Shown here piece after piece: positions 1-7,756 of a stretch of DNA of 64,000 nt. The position numbers and the translations under genes are program-made. The notes beneath the pieces are model-generated. The model had not been told where the DNA came from, did no database searches, and worked only from the letters and a program-made list of their open reading frames with translations. Numbering within the stretch: position 1 is the stretch's first letter; each line of letters opens with the position of its first letter. The stretch is from assembly GCA_021404685.1 (NCBI GenBank), contig QWHC01000007.1:62001-126000 (forward strand). Reading direction: 5' to 3'. The DNA is from Chloroflexi bacterium CFX4 (lineage in GTDB: Bacteria > Chloroflexota > Anaerolineae > Aggregatilineales > UBA2796).

Positions 1-23
1 TGGGCAAAACACGCTGAGGCAGC

Positions 24-647
24 ATGTGGTTAATTGATGGGCATAATCTGATCGGGCAACTGCAAGACCTCTCGCTAGACGATCCGCACGACGAGGCGAA
101 GATCACCATGGCGATCAAGCGCTATTGTATGCGCGCCAACTGCAAGGCAACCGTCATCTTTGATAACGGCTTGCCCGGCGGCTTCTCCAAAGAGCTTTCC
201 AACAGCAGCGTCAGCGTCTATTTTGCGCCGCCGCGCACCAAAGCCGATCACATCCTAATGCAGCGCGCCAAAGAGATGCACCGCCTGCCCAATTTTGTGC
301 TGGTCACCTCTGATCGGCAGATTGTGCGCTTGGCATACGCCTACGGCATTGAGACCATGCCCAGCGAAGAATTTGCGCTGTTGCTTGGCTTCCGTCCCGT
401 CGAACTGCCGCCTGAAGCGCCCGATAAACCTCGCATGGTCAAGATCATCTACGAAAAAGACCCGAACCCAAACGTCACACCGCAAGAGATCGCCTTTTGG
501 TTGCCCATCTTCAAACACCGTTTGCAGCAGGCACGCGCTGCTAAAGCCGCCGCCGAACAGGCTGAACGTGAGAAAATCCGTGCGGCGCGCCTTGCCCGTA
601 AGCAGGCTGCCGAAGAAGAGCGCCTGCGGAAGAAGAAACGTCTCTAA
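24..647 (+). CDS. NYN-domain ribonuclease, YacP/Rae1-like
   Basis: Small cytoplasmic protein of the YacP family (PIN-like NYN fold). Members are metal-dependent endoribonucleases; the Bacillus member Rae1 cuts mRNA in the ribosomal A site. The first 125 residues show the acidic pattern of the fold: IDGHN at 4-8, FDNG at 46-49, TKADHIL at 72-78 and VTSDR at 94-98. The last 45 residues are rich in Lys, Arg, Ala and Glu and are probably a helical RNA- or ribosome-binding tail. The 207-residue length is slightly above the usual 170. A GAGG ribosome binding site lies four bases before the ATG. The S41 protease gene follows after 23 bases, so the two may be cotranscribed, although no functional link is evident. 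Family assignment is firm; the substrate is unknown. Confidence 0.85.
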   Translation: MWLIDGHNLIGQLQDLSLDDPHDEAKITMAIKRYCMRANCKATVIFDNGLPGGFSKELSNSSVSVYFAPPRTKADHILMQRAKEMHRLPNFVLVTSDRQIVRLAYAYGIETMPSEEFALLLGFRPVELPPEAPDKPRMVKIIYEKDPNPNVTPQEIAFWLPIFKHRLQQARAAKAAAEQAEREKIRAARLARKQAAEEERLRKKKRL

Positions 648-670
648 GGTCATTTTTTTGGAGAAGCTCT

Positions 671-2539
671 ATGTCTCGTAACCGCGCCGTGCGGCTTGCC
701 GCACTTTGCCTTGTGTTCAGCCTCATCTTCAGCCTGAGCGCCGCACCAATCCACGCCCAAAAGGACGGTGTGAGTCAGCTTTCAGGCAGTTTTAGCGTTG
801 CCTACGAAAGCTACGCGCCGCTGCCCTTCTTGGTCGCCCTGATTGATGCCAGCGGCTACTTCGGCAGCGATCCGATCTATCTGCCACCCGCTGAGCAACA
901 GGTCTTTGCCCAGACAACAGGCAACACGGCACGCGGCACTTACCGTCTAAGCCTGCCCGATGCACCTATCGCCCGCCCATTTGATGTGACAGGTGGACGC
1001 GAAAACTCTAGCCGACTCTACCTGTTTGATGTGCGCCTGATGAGCGATGTTGCCTCTCGCGGCTATATGGTGATGAATGAGGATAACATTGCTTCGTCGC
1101 TGCGAATCAACATTGAGTTCAAGGTGACGGGCGGTAGGCTCTTGGCATTTGCCGCTGATGATCAGCAGGCGTTTCCAAGCGGCTACGGCGCGGATGGCGT
1201 CTTGTTCAATGCCGACGATCCGCGTACAACGCTGGAGCGCGGTTGGTCACTGATTGATCTTGACACAATACCCTTTAGCATCAGCCGCGAAAGTGCGCCG
1301 ACCGTACCGCTGATCACCACCGCGCTAGGCGATGTGAACGATTACACCCAGCTCACCGATTGTTCGGTGCTGCTGACCACCTTCCTAGACCGTGTGAGCA
1401 GCGTTTATCCCTTCACGGCACTGTATGGCATTGATTGGCAGGCACTGCGCGCCAGCTTGTTGCCGCGTGCTGTCGGCGCGAATCTGCTCACATGCAGCCT
1501 GCTCATACGTGAGTTTGGCAACGCCATTCCCGATGGGCATGTCAATTTCTTCCTGCCTCTGCTGGCGCTGGAGTCCAACGGCTCGCTTGGCATGTTGCTA
1601 GAGGTGTTGAGCGATGGTCGGGTTGCAGTGGCAGCCTTGCGGACAGGTGGACCGGCACAGCGCAACGGCATTCAGGTGGGTGCAATCCTGACGGCGTGGG
1701 ATGGCGTGCCAATTCGGGAAGCGATGGGGCGCGCCGTCTTCTTCAGCAGCAACGCCAGCACGCTGCACGTCCGCGAACGGCTGCAACTAACTAGTTTGCA
1801 GCGCGGCAGGCTTGGCACAACGGTTGAGGTCACCTTTCAGAATGTTGGCGCTGCCGAGCAAACAGTTACACTGCGCCGCGATAGCCCAGGACCGGTCAAT
1901 TTACCACAGGAACAGCCACAAGTACGCGCCAACAAGCTGCCTTCAGGTGTCGGCTACCTTCGGATTGAGAGCTTTGTAGGTGCTGAGCGTTTGCCGAACT
2001 TTGACCGCACCCTGAGCGCCTTGATTGCGGAAGGCGTCTCCGCCTTGATCATTGACGTGCGCGGCAATCCCGGCGGCTTCTCGCAAATGTCGGACGCCAT
2101 GGCGAGCCGCTTCTTCAGCGAAGGCTTTCGGGTTGGGCGCACTTTTGCACCTGATGGACGTTTGGTCTTTCAGATGGCGGTTGCACCACGCGAGCCGATT
2201 TTTACAGGCAGCGTTGCCGTATTGGTGGATGGCGGCACCAGCAGCGCCGGCGATCTGTTTGCTTATACCATGCAGCGGAACGGGCGCGCCCTCATCATTG
2301 GGCATACACCGAGCGGCGGCTTGGCAGGCACAGTCAGCGGTGGGCAGTATTACTTGCCTGCCAGAGGCTTCATCCAAGTGCCAACTGGTGCGCTGATTGA
2401 TGATGAGGGACAGATCATCGTGGAAGGCACAGGCGTGATCCCGGATGTGCTGGTGCCGTTGACCTTAGAGAGCCTGATCTCGCCCGCCGATGAAGTATTG
2501 CAAGCGGCTGAGGCAGCCTTGCGAGAGGTTGTCCGCTAG
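671..2539 (+). CDS. S41 family (C-terminal-processing-like) secreted protease with PDZ domain
   Basis: Exported serine protease of family S41. Residues 1-30 form a signal peptide (Arg-rich start, hydrophobic core, A-Q cleavage near residue 29-30). A beta-rich region of about 200 residues follows, then a tricorn/CtpA-like helical part with the DGHVNF motif, a PDZ domain beginning near GMLLEVLSDGR, and the protease core with IIDVRGNPGG. The nucleophile elbow GGTSSAGD lies at 521-528; by alignment with the family pattern TASASE, Ser525 is the likely nucleophile. At 622 residues it is longer than typical CtpA because of the N-terminal beta region. It probably acts outside the cytoplasmic membrane. 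The stop is two bases before the GTG of ccmA, so it is cotranscribed with the CcmAB-like transporter. Confidence 0.9.
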   Translation: MSRNRAVRLAALCLVFSLIFSLSAAPIHAQKDGVSQLSGSFSVAYESYAPLPFLVALIDASGYFGSDPIYLPPAEQQVFAQTTGNTARGTYRLSLPDAPIARPFDVTGGRENSSRLYLFDVRLMSDVASRGYMVMNEDNIASSLRINIEFKVTGGRLLAFAADDQQAFPSGYGADGVLFNADDPRTTLERGWSLIDLDTIPFSISRESAPTVPLITTALGDVNDYTQLTDCSVLLTTFLDRVSSVYPFTALYGIDWQALRASLLPRAVGANLLTCSLLIREFGNAIPDGHVNFFLPLLALESNGSLGMLLEVLSDGRVAVAALRTGGPAQRNGIQVGAILTAWDGVPIREAMGRAVFFSSNASTLHVRERLQLTSLQRGRLGTTVEVTFQNVGAAEQTVTLRRDSPGPVNLPQEQPQVRANKLPSGVGYLRIESFVGAERLPNFDRTLSALIAEGVSALIIDVRGNPGGFSQMSDAMASRFFSEGFRVGRTFAPDGRLVFQMAVAPREPIFTGSVAVLVDGGTSSAGDLFAYTMQRNGRALIIGHTPSGGLAGTVSGGQYYLPARGFIQVPTGALIDDEGQIIVEGTGVIPDVLVPLTLESLISPADEVLQAAEAALREVVR

Positions 2540-2541
2540 GC

Positions 2542-3267
2542 GTGGCAGATTCAGCACTCATTCAGGTCGAGTCGCTCAGTAAGGCGTTTGGCTTGCGCGT
2601 CGTCCTGCGCGGAGTCTCGTTCAAAGTTGGGCGCGGCGAACTCATTGCCCTGCTCGGTGCGAATGGGAGCGGCAAAACAACCTTGCTCCGCATTTTGGCA
2701 ACGCTCAGCCAACCAAGCGGCGGCAGCGTCGTGATCGGCGGCTGGCAACTTCCCAAAGAATCTGCCGCCGTGCGCGGTCAGCTTGGCGTCGTGACGCACT
2801 TGCCGCTGCTCTACGACGATCTGAGCGCTATGGAGAATCTACGCCTCTACGCCGAACTGTATAACCTGCCACAGGAACTCGGCACAGCGGCGTTACAGGC
2901 GCGCCTGAGCGACTCGCTGGCACGCGTCGGCTTGGCAAAGCGCACCAACGACCGCGTTCGCACCTTTTCACGCGGGATGCAGCAGCGCTTGGCGTTGGCG
3001 CGTGCCGTGCTGCATGATCCTGCTATCCTGCTGCTGGATGAACCATATACAGGCTTGGATGCTCACGGCAGCGCCCTGCTCGATTCGCTGATCGCGGAGT
3101 GGCAGGCGCAAGGGCGCACCATCATTGCCGCTCTGCACGATTTGCCACGCGCCGCTGCGCTCTGTAAGCGCGCCCTGATCTTAGGCGGCGGCAAGCTGGC
3201 AGCCGACTTGCCGATGCCCGACCCTGAAAGCCTGATTGCGACCTTTAACGCCCTCACACCGAGTTAA
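2542..3267 (+). CDS. ccmA: ABC transporter ATP-binding protein, heme exporter CcmA-like
   Basis: ATPase subunit of the CcmAB exporter used in system I cytochrome c maturation, where ATP hydrolysis drives release of holo-CcmE from CcmCD. The sequence has Walker A GANGSGKTT (39-47), the signature SRGMQQRL, Walker B LLLLDEPYTG and the switch His of LHD. The start is GTG, two bases after the preceding stop, which implies translational coupling. A CcmB-type permease follows directly, and this pairing is the main reason for calling CcmA rather than a generic ABC ATPase. No ccmC, ccmD, ccmE or ccmF is in the window. A two-gene drug- or lipid-type exporter is therefore a real alternative. Confidence 0.75.
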   Translation: MADSALIQVESLSKAFGLRVVLRGVSFKVGRGELIALLGANGSGKTTLLRILATLSQPSGGSVVIGGWQLPKESAAVRGQLGVVTHLPLLYDDLSAMENLRLYAELYNLPQELGTAALQARLSDSLARVGLAKRTNDRVRTFSRGMQQRLALARAVLHDPAILLLDEPYTGLDAHGSALLDSLIAEWQAQGRTIIAALHDLPRAAALCKRALILGGGKLAADLPMPDPESLIATFNALTPS

Positions 3268-3271
3268 CCAA

Positions 3272-3952
3272 ATGCGCCGTACATCATTTTCCCGTGCCGT
3301 GATCGCCGTTGCCCGCAAAGATTTGCGCGCCGAATTCCGCAGCCGCCTGCTCATCAGCGCGATGGGCTTGTTCGCCTTGCTGACCACAATGATCTTCTAC
3401 TACACGCTGGAGAGCCGTCCAGAGGCGCGCCGTGCTGTGCTGCCGGCTGCCTTGTGGGTGACGGTCACCTTTGCTGGCACGCTGGGCATTGGGCGCAGCC
3501 TTGCCGCTGAGCATGATCGCGGCACGCTGGATGGGCTGATGCTCTCGCCGGTGCCGCGCTCGGCGCTCTATTTCGGCAAGCTGGCTGTGGCGTGGCTCTT
3601 TACCCTGATCGTGGCATTGGTGGTGACTCTAGCACTGAGCATCGTCTTTAACACCAACCTGCTGCGGCTGGATTGGGTGTTGATCGCTGCGCTTGGCACG
3701 CTTGGTTTTGCGGCAATCGGCACGCTGTTGGGCAGTATGGCAGTTTATGCCCGCTCACGGGAGACGACGCTGCCGATCTTGGTGCTGCCGGTGGCATTGC
3801 CGATCATCACGGCGGCGGTCAATGCGGCGCACGGCGTGCTGGATAACCAACCCTTCGAGGAGTGGATCGCCTATCCGCTGTTGCTGGCGTCTGTGGATGT
3901 TGTCTTTTTGGCGCTTGCTTACCTGCTGTTTGATTTTGTGCTGGAGGAATGA
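3272..3952 (+). CDS. ccmB: Heme exporter CcmB-like permease
   Basis: Membrane permease partner of the preceding ATPase. The 226 residues match the usual CcmB length (about 220) and contain roughly six hydrophobic segments. The N terminus has the typical soluble stretch VARKDLRAEFRSR, followed by the first membrane helix, and the protein includes GRSLAAEHDRGTLDGLMLSP, the conserved cytoplasmic loop of CcmB/ABC-2 permeases. An earlier in-frame ATG at 3236 lies inside ccmA; the ATG at 3272, four bases after the ccmA stop, gives the normal N terminus and was chosen. The tRNA-Cys gene lies convergently downstream. The substrate cannot be settled from the sequence because the other ccm genes are absent here. 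Confidence 0.78.
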   Translation: MRRTSFSRAVIAVARKDLRAEFRSRLLISAMGLFALLTTMIFYYTLESRPEARRAVLPAALWVTVTFAGTLGIGRSLAAEHDRGTLDGLMLSPVPRSALYFGKLAVAWLFTLIVALVVTLALSIVFNTNLLRLDWVLIAALGTLGFAAIGTLLGSMAVYARSRETTLPILVLPVALPIITAAVNAAHGVLDNQPFEEWIAYPLLLASVDVVFLALAYLLFDFVLEE

Positions 3953-3984
3953 AAAACGCACCCGTTGTGGATGCGCTTGGAGAG

Positions 3985-4055
3985 AGGCGTCGGTGGGAAT
4001 CGAACCCACGGTGAAGGTTTTGCAGACCTCTGCCTTGCCACTTGGCTACGACGCC
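3985..4055 (-). tRNA. tRNA-Cys (anticodon GCA)
   Basis: Read on the minus strand, a seven-base-pair acceptor stem GGCGTCG/CGACGCC encloses a complete cloverleaf. The anticodon loop CTGCAAA gives anticodon GCA (Cys), and the T arm contains GGTTCGATTCC. The length is 71 nucleotides, normal for tRNA-Cys. The 3' CCA is not encoded; CTCTCC follows the discriminator U. It has its own consensus promoter upstream. Confidence 0.96.
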
Positions 4056-4067
4056 ATCGTGCAGTTA

Positions 4068-4096
4068 ATGCTACACGATCCCGCCTGCTTTGTCAA
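4068..4096 (-). promoter_or_regulatory. Sigma-70-type promoter of tRNA-Cys
   Basis: On the minus strand TTGACA (4091-4096) is separated by exactly 17 bases from TAGCAT (4068-4073). The -10 box ends 12 bases before the mature tRNA 5' end. The perfect -35 and ideal spacing make this a convincing housekeeping promoter. Confidence 0.75.
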
Positions 4097-4239
4097 TGTG
4101 TGGCAGAGACGGGCGCGGTGAAGTGTGGGAATCACAACCCTTTTCCCACAAGCAGAGAAAGGGAACCTCGGCGGCGTGCTTCGTACAGGGTTGGCAGTAT
4201 ATGCCTATGATTTTCAGCACACTTCAATCAGAACAAATG

Positions 4240-4268
4240 TTGCAAATTTAGAACTTTTGGGCTATACT
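4240..4268 (+). promoter_or_regulatory. Sigma-70-type promoter of the VOC gene
   Basis: TTGCAA (4240-4245) and TATACT (4263-4268) are spaced by 17 bases. Transcription would begin near 4275, leaving a leader of about 28 bases with AAAGGA at 4289-4294 before the ATG at 4303. The rest of the space between the tRNA promoter and this promoter holds only a short hairpin (4124-4150) without a U-run. Confidence 0.65.
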
Positions 4269-4302
4269 ATCTGTGTGTTTATTCACCTAAAGGAAATGGG
4301 CT

Positions 4303-5175
4303 ATGCCGAAAATTGCGCCGTTCTTGTGGTTCGACACACAGGCTGAAGAGGCGATGACCTTCTACACCAGCCTCTTTGATCAGGCTGAGATTGTCAGCCT
4401 TACGCGCTATACAGAGGGTCCGTTTGCGGGCAAAGTCCTGACGGGCGAATTTGATTTGGCAGGGCAGCGTTTTATGGCATTAGATGGCGGTCCTGCTTTC
4501 AAGTTCACACCTGCGTTGTCCTTCTTCGTCAGTTGCGAGAATGCCGCCGAAGTTGAGCGGTTGTGGGCGGGGCTTGTTGAGGGTGCAAACATCCTTATGC
4601 CGCTTGATCGCTATCCACATAGCGAAAAATTCGGTTGGCTGGAGGATAAGTATGGGCTTTCGTGGCAGCTTAACCTTGGCGCTGGCGCCAAAAAAATCGC
4701 ACCTTTCCTCACCTTTGTTGGCGATCAGAATGGCAATGCCGAGGAAGCACTCCGTTTCTATACCTCGCTTTTTGAAGGCGCGCAGATTCTGCACATCAGT
4801 CATTATGCTGAAGGTGACCATGGCACCGTTGGGACGCTTAAATATGGACTGTGCAGCCTTGCTGATCAAACCTTCATGGCGATTGATAGCAATTTGGGAC
4901 ATGCCTTCACCTTCAGCGAGGCGATCTCGTTTCAGGTGCTGTGCGGAACACAAGCAGAGGTGGATTTCTTGTGGGAACAGCTCTCGGCGGTGCCGCAGGC
5001 AGAGCAATGCGGCTGGCTTAAAGATAAATATGGCATTTCGTGGCAGATCATTCCCACCGAACTGCCCAAACTCCTCACCGACTCCGACCCTGTGAAGGTG
5101 CAGCGCGTGATGCAGGCGATGCTCCAGATGAAGAAGATTGAGGTCGCTGCGCTGCAAAGCGCCTACGCTGGGTAA
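4303..5175 (+). CDS. VOC family protein with two tandem 3-dmu-9_3-mt (PhnB-like) domains
   Basis: Two copies of the PhnB/3-demethylubiquinone-methyltransferase-like VOC domain are joined in one 290-residue chain. Each copy begins KIAPFL followed by a variant of FYTSLF (residues 3-145 and about 146-275), and each ends with a GWLxDKYGxSWQ motif, which is the hallmark of this family. Usual members are single domains near 140-150 residues, so this is an internal duplication that forms a pseudo-dimer. Despite the Pfam name, no methyltransferase function is implied; most members have no known activity. A good AAAGGA site supports the ATG, and the gene has its own promoter. It probably stands alone, between a tRNA and rnpB. 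Confidence 0.88.
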   Translation: MPKIAPFLWFDTQAEEAMTFYTSLFDQAEIVSLTRYTEGPFAGKVLTGEFDLAGQRFMALDGGPAFKFTPALSFFVSCENAAEVERLWAGLVEGANILMPLDRYPHSEKFGWLEDKYGLSWQLNLGAGAKKIAPFLTFVGDQNGNAEEALRFYTSLFEGAQILHISHYAEGDHGTVGTLKYGLCSLADQTFMAIDSNLGHAFTFSEAISFQVLCGTQAEVDFLWEQLSAVPQAEQCGWLKDKYGISWQIIPTELPKLLTDSDPVKVQRVMQAMLQMKKIEVAALQSAYAG

Positions 5176-5239
5176 GCGGCTTGGCACACGCTTTGCAGCA
5201 CTGCCCGCCGCCGTTGCCCTGCCGTGTGCCATAGAAGTG

Positions 5240-5248
5240 TGCTACAAT
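5240..5248 (+). promoter_or_regulatory. Extended -10 promoter of rnpB
   Basis: TGC-TACAAT (TGn at 5240-5242, TACAAT at 5243-5248) lies immediately upstream of the first RNase P helix. No good -35 hexamer sits at 16-18 bases, as expected for an extended -10 promoter. The same nonamer occurs in front of the mutase gene at 37598-37606. Confidence 0.55.
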
Positions 5249-5252
5249 GAGG

Positions 5253-5620
5253 TTGCCCGAGTTCAGCAGGTGATCGCGCCCTGCTTCGGCAGGGTGAGGA
5301 AAGTCCGCCCTCCACAGAGCAACGATGCGAGCTAACGGCTCGGCGGCGCAAGCCGACGGACAGTGCAACAGAGAAGGGTATTGCCCGTGCCGCAAGGCAT
5401 GGGCGAGGGTGAAACGGTGGTGTAAGAGACCACCAGCGCGCTCAGCAATGGGCACGGCTGGCAAACCCCATCGGGAGCAAGGTCAAGCAGAAGCAAGGGG
5501 CTGCTCGTCCCGCTAATAGCTTCGGGTAGACCGCATGAGGCGTCCGCGTGAGCGGCGTCCCAGAGAGATGATCACCGCCCGCAAGGGTACAGAAGGCGGC
5601 TTATGCGGAACTTGGGCGCT
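5253..5620 (+). ncRNA. rnpB: RNase P RNA, bacterial class A
   Basis: Catalytic RNA of RNase P, which removes 5' leaders from tRNA precursors. Helix P1 is formed by GCCCGAGTTC (5255-5264) and GAACTTGGGC (5608-5617). The conserved P4 and CR-I region GAGGAAAGTCCGCC is present near 5295, the CR stretch GACAGTGCAACAGA follows near 5361, and the 3' strand ACAGAAGGCGGCTTATG is near 5590-5606. The length of about 368 nucleotides is typical of the ancestral A type. The ends are estimated from P1. No intrinsic terminator is evident before the ATPase gene that begins about 30 bases later, so read-through is possible. Confidence 0.96.
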
Positions 5621-5649
5621 CTAAAGGCATAATCGGGCTAGGACATGCG

Positions 5650-7062
5650 ATGTTAACGCGCTTAAGGGTGAAGGGCTTCAAAAGTTTGGTGGATGTGGAC
5701 GTGCGTTTTGGCGCGTTCACGTGCATTGCCGGCGCAAACGGTGCCGGCAAATCCAATCTCTTTGACGCTATCTGCTTTCTGAGCGCTCTTGCTGATAAAT
5801 CGCTGCTGGAATCAGCACAGGCAGTGCGTGATGAGACAGATGTCCGCAGTTTATTCCATCGCAGCGGTGCGTACTCTGCACAGCAGATGGTCTTTGAGGC
5901 TGAGATGGTTGTGCCAGCTTATGTTGTGGATGATTTCGGGCGAGAGGCATCTGTTGGGCGTACTTACCTAAGCTATAGCCTGATCCTTGCCTACCGTGAT
6001 GATCCACAAAAACCGCTTGAAATTACTGAAGAAAGACTGCGTTATCTCAATAAAAGTGAAGTTCGCAAAGATTTGGCTTTTGCCAAGCCCACATGGCACA
6101 CCACAGCTATTCAAAGTAGTGGTGGTGACCGCCTGCCCCCGATTGAGACGAACCCAGATGGTTCGATCACCCAGCGCGGCACAGGCAGACCGCGCATAGA
6201 GCGACGCCGCCTGGAACGCACTATTCTTTCCAATTCCAATTCTATCGAAACGGCTGCTGCCCTTGCTGTCCGCCGCGAGATGCAATCTTGGCGGCTTTTA
6301 CAGCTAGAACCCTCTGCTTTGCGCCAATCGGATCGCTTTAATGCACCAGATTATCTTGGCGCAAATGGCGAGCATTTAGCAGCAACGCTGTGGCGTTTGG
6401 CGCGTGCCGATGAGAATGTTTACGCCCGTGTGGCGAACCACCTTAGCAAGTTGCTGGATGATGTGCGTAATCTGAGCGTAGATCAGGATGAGATACGCCA
6501 ACTGCTCACCGTTCAGGTGACAGGGCAAGATGGCACAACACACCCTGCACGAGCGCTCTCCGATGGTACGCTGCGCTTTTTGGCGTTAGCCGTCCTAAGC
6601 GAAGACCCACAAACACTCGGTGTGCTGTGCCTTGAAGAACCTGAAAATGGCATTCACCCTAGCCGTATTCCCTTCATTATCAACCTTCTGGAAAGCATTG
6701 CAGTAGATACTGAAGAACCTGTGGATAAGAGCAATCCATTGCGGCAAGTGATCGTCAACACCCATTCGCCACTGGTTGTGCAAACTGTGCCTGACGATAG
6801 CCTGTTATTCACCTCGTGGCAAGAGACTATCCATCACAATCAGCGCGTCAAGCAGACTATTTTCAAACCGCTGCCCCATACCTGGCGGCATCAACAAGCG
6901 CCTAACCAGCCGACTATCGCCAAAGGTGAACTGATCGCTTATCTCAGCGCAATAATGCCCAATGAAGATTTTAACCTACCGATAGCACCTCCCGAAACCG
7001 TCAAGCGCCGCGTGGCAGACCGTGAAGAAGTACGTCAGCTCAAGCTAGAGCTAGGCATTTGA
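5650..7062 (+). CDS. ABC/SMC-type ATPase (AAA_21/OLD-like), candidate defence ATPase
   Basis: Soluble 470-residue ATPase with an SMC/RecF/OLD-like head. It begins MLTRLRVKGFKSL and has Walker A GANGAGKS (28-35), signature-like ALSDGTLRFL (302-311), Walker B CLEEPENG with Glu329-Glu330, and the switch His of NTHSP (His372). The insert between Walker A and the signature (about 90-280) is unlike SMC coiled coil and is probably the family-specific arm. There is no TOPRIM domain in this chain, unlike class 1 OLD proteins; the next gene, nine bases on, appears to supply one. Such ATPase plus TOPRIM-like pairs include anti-phage systems such as PARIS. AGGA lies six bases before the ATG. A 60-base sample (6001-6060) counted 35% GC, against 72% at 8041-8100, hinting at foreign origin. 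The defence role is inferred. Confidence 0.85.
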   Translation: MLTRLRVKGFKSLVDVDVRFGAFTCIAGANGAGKSNLFDAICFLSALADKSLLESAQAVRDETDVRSLFHRSGAYSAQQMVFEAEMVVPAYVVDDFGREASVGRTYLSYSLILAYRDDPQKPLEITEERLRYLNKSEVRKDLAFAKPTWHTTAIQSSGGDRLPPIETNPDGSITQRGTGRPRIERRRLERTILSNSNSIETAAALAVRREMQSWRLLQLEPSALRQSDRFNAPDYLGANGEHLAATLWRLARADENVYARVANHLSKLLDDVRNLSVDQDEIRQLLTVQVTGQDGTTHPARALSDGTLRFLALAVLSEDPQTLGVLCLEEPENGIHPSRIPFIINLLESIAVDTEEPVDKSNPLRQVIVNTHSPLVVQTVPDDSLLFTSWQETIHHNQRVKQTIFKPLPHTWRHQQAPNQPTIAKGELIAYLSAIMPNEDFNLPIAPPETVKRRVADREEVRQLKLELGI

Positions 7063-7071
7063 GTGTGACGC

Positions 7072-7695
7072 ATGGCTGATCTACGCTACACACTTGTCGC
7101 GGATGGCGGTTCAGATCAGGTTTTGTTACCTATTCTAGGCTGGTTGTTGCGTCAAGTCTTTCCTCAGCACGCCTTTACGCCACAATTTGCAGATACGCGC
7201 AGCCACCGCACACCAGATAATAGCCTTCAAAACAGGCTGTTTGTTGCACTTGATCGCTATCCTTGCAATCTTCTTTTTGTCCACAGGGATGCAGAGGATC
7301 AGCCGCCGCAAAAGCGTTATGACGAGATAAACGCTGCGCTCCAAGCCATCAGTGGTGTGCCACCTTCGGTGTGTGTTGTGCCGATCCGTATGACGGAGGC
7401 TTGGCTGCTTTTTGATGAAAAGGCACTGCGGCAAGCAGCAGGCAACCCGAATGGACGGCAGCCGATTAACCGTGTGCCACCAGCACAAGTGGAGCGGCAT
7501 ACTGATCCCAAAAAGCATTTATATGAGCAGCTTGAGAGGGCAAGTGAACTAAGCGGGCGGCATTTGAAAAATTTCAGAAAAAGGTTACCGCAATGTGTAT
7601 ACCGTTTGGCAACCTTGATTGAGGATTTCACACCTTTACAGCAACTCTCTGCTTTCCAAAGCCTTGAGGCTTCTCTTCGGCGGTTGGCATTCTAA
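7072..7695 (+). CDS. DUF4276/TOPRIM-like protein paired with the ATPase
   Basis: 207-residue soluble protein. The N terminus LVADGGSDQVLL (8-19) resembles the TOPRIM entry strand and acidic loop. HRDAED (71-76) matches the TOPRIM DxD position, and EAWLLFDE (109-116) is characteristic of DUF4276-type proteins. DUF4276 genes are often found beside ABC-type ATPases of the same kind as the preceding gene. By analogy with OLD-family and PARIS modules, the ATPase would be the sensor or regulator and this protein the effector nuclease. Nuclease activity has not been shown for this sequence, and the first acidic residue is Asp rather than the usual Glu. The nine-base gap to the ATPase implies one transcript. 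Confidence 0.65.
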   Translation: MADLRYTLVADGGSDQVLLPILGWLLRQVFPQHAFTPQFADTRSHRTPDNSLQNRLFVALDRYPCNLLFVHRDAEDQPPQKRYDEINAALQAISGVPPSVCVVPIRMTEAWLLFDEKALRQAAGNPNGRQPINRVPPAQVERHTDPKKHLYEQLERASELSGRHLKNFRKRLPQCVYRLATLIEDFTPLQQLSAFQSLEASLRRLAF

Positions 7696-7722
7696 GTCGC
7701 CTCACAGCGGGTGTAAGACTGC

Positions 7723-7743
7723 GGGCGAGATTTCTCCCGCCCA
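7723..7743. terminator. Hairpin between convergent genes
   Basis: GGGCGAGA and TCTCCCGCCC form an imperfect GC-rich hairpin between the convergent DUF4276-like gene (ends 7695) and etfA (ends 7757). There is no U-run, so it is best read as a shared transcript end or mRNA-stabilising hairpin. Confidence 0.4.
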
Positions 7744-7756
7744 CAGCCTGATTACA

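Noticed and set aside
4124-4150. TGTGGGAA/TTCCCACA hairpin between tRNA-Cys and the VOC gene
   Set aside because: No U-run and no gene ending nearby that needs a terminator on the plus strand; could be chance.
4480-5232. Minus-strand open frame of 250 codons opposite the VOC gene
   Set aside because: Lies over the duplicated VOC domains, with no domain of its own and no promoter or ribosome binding site.
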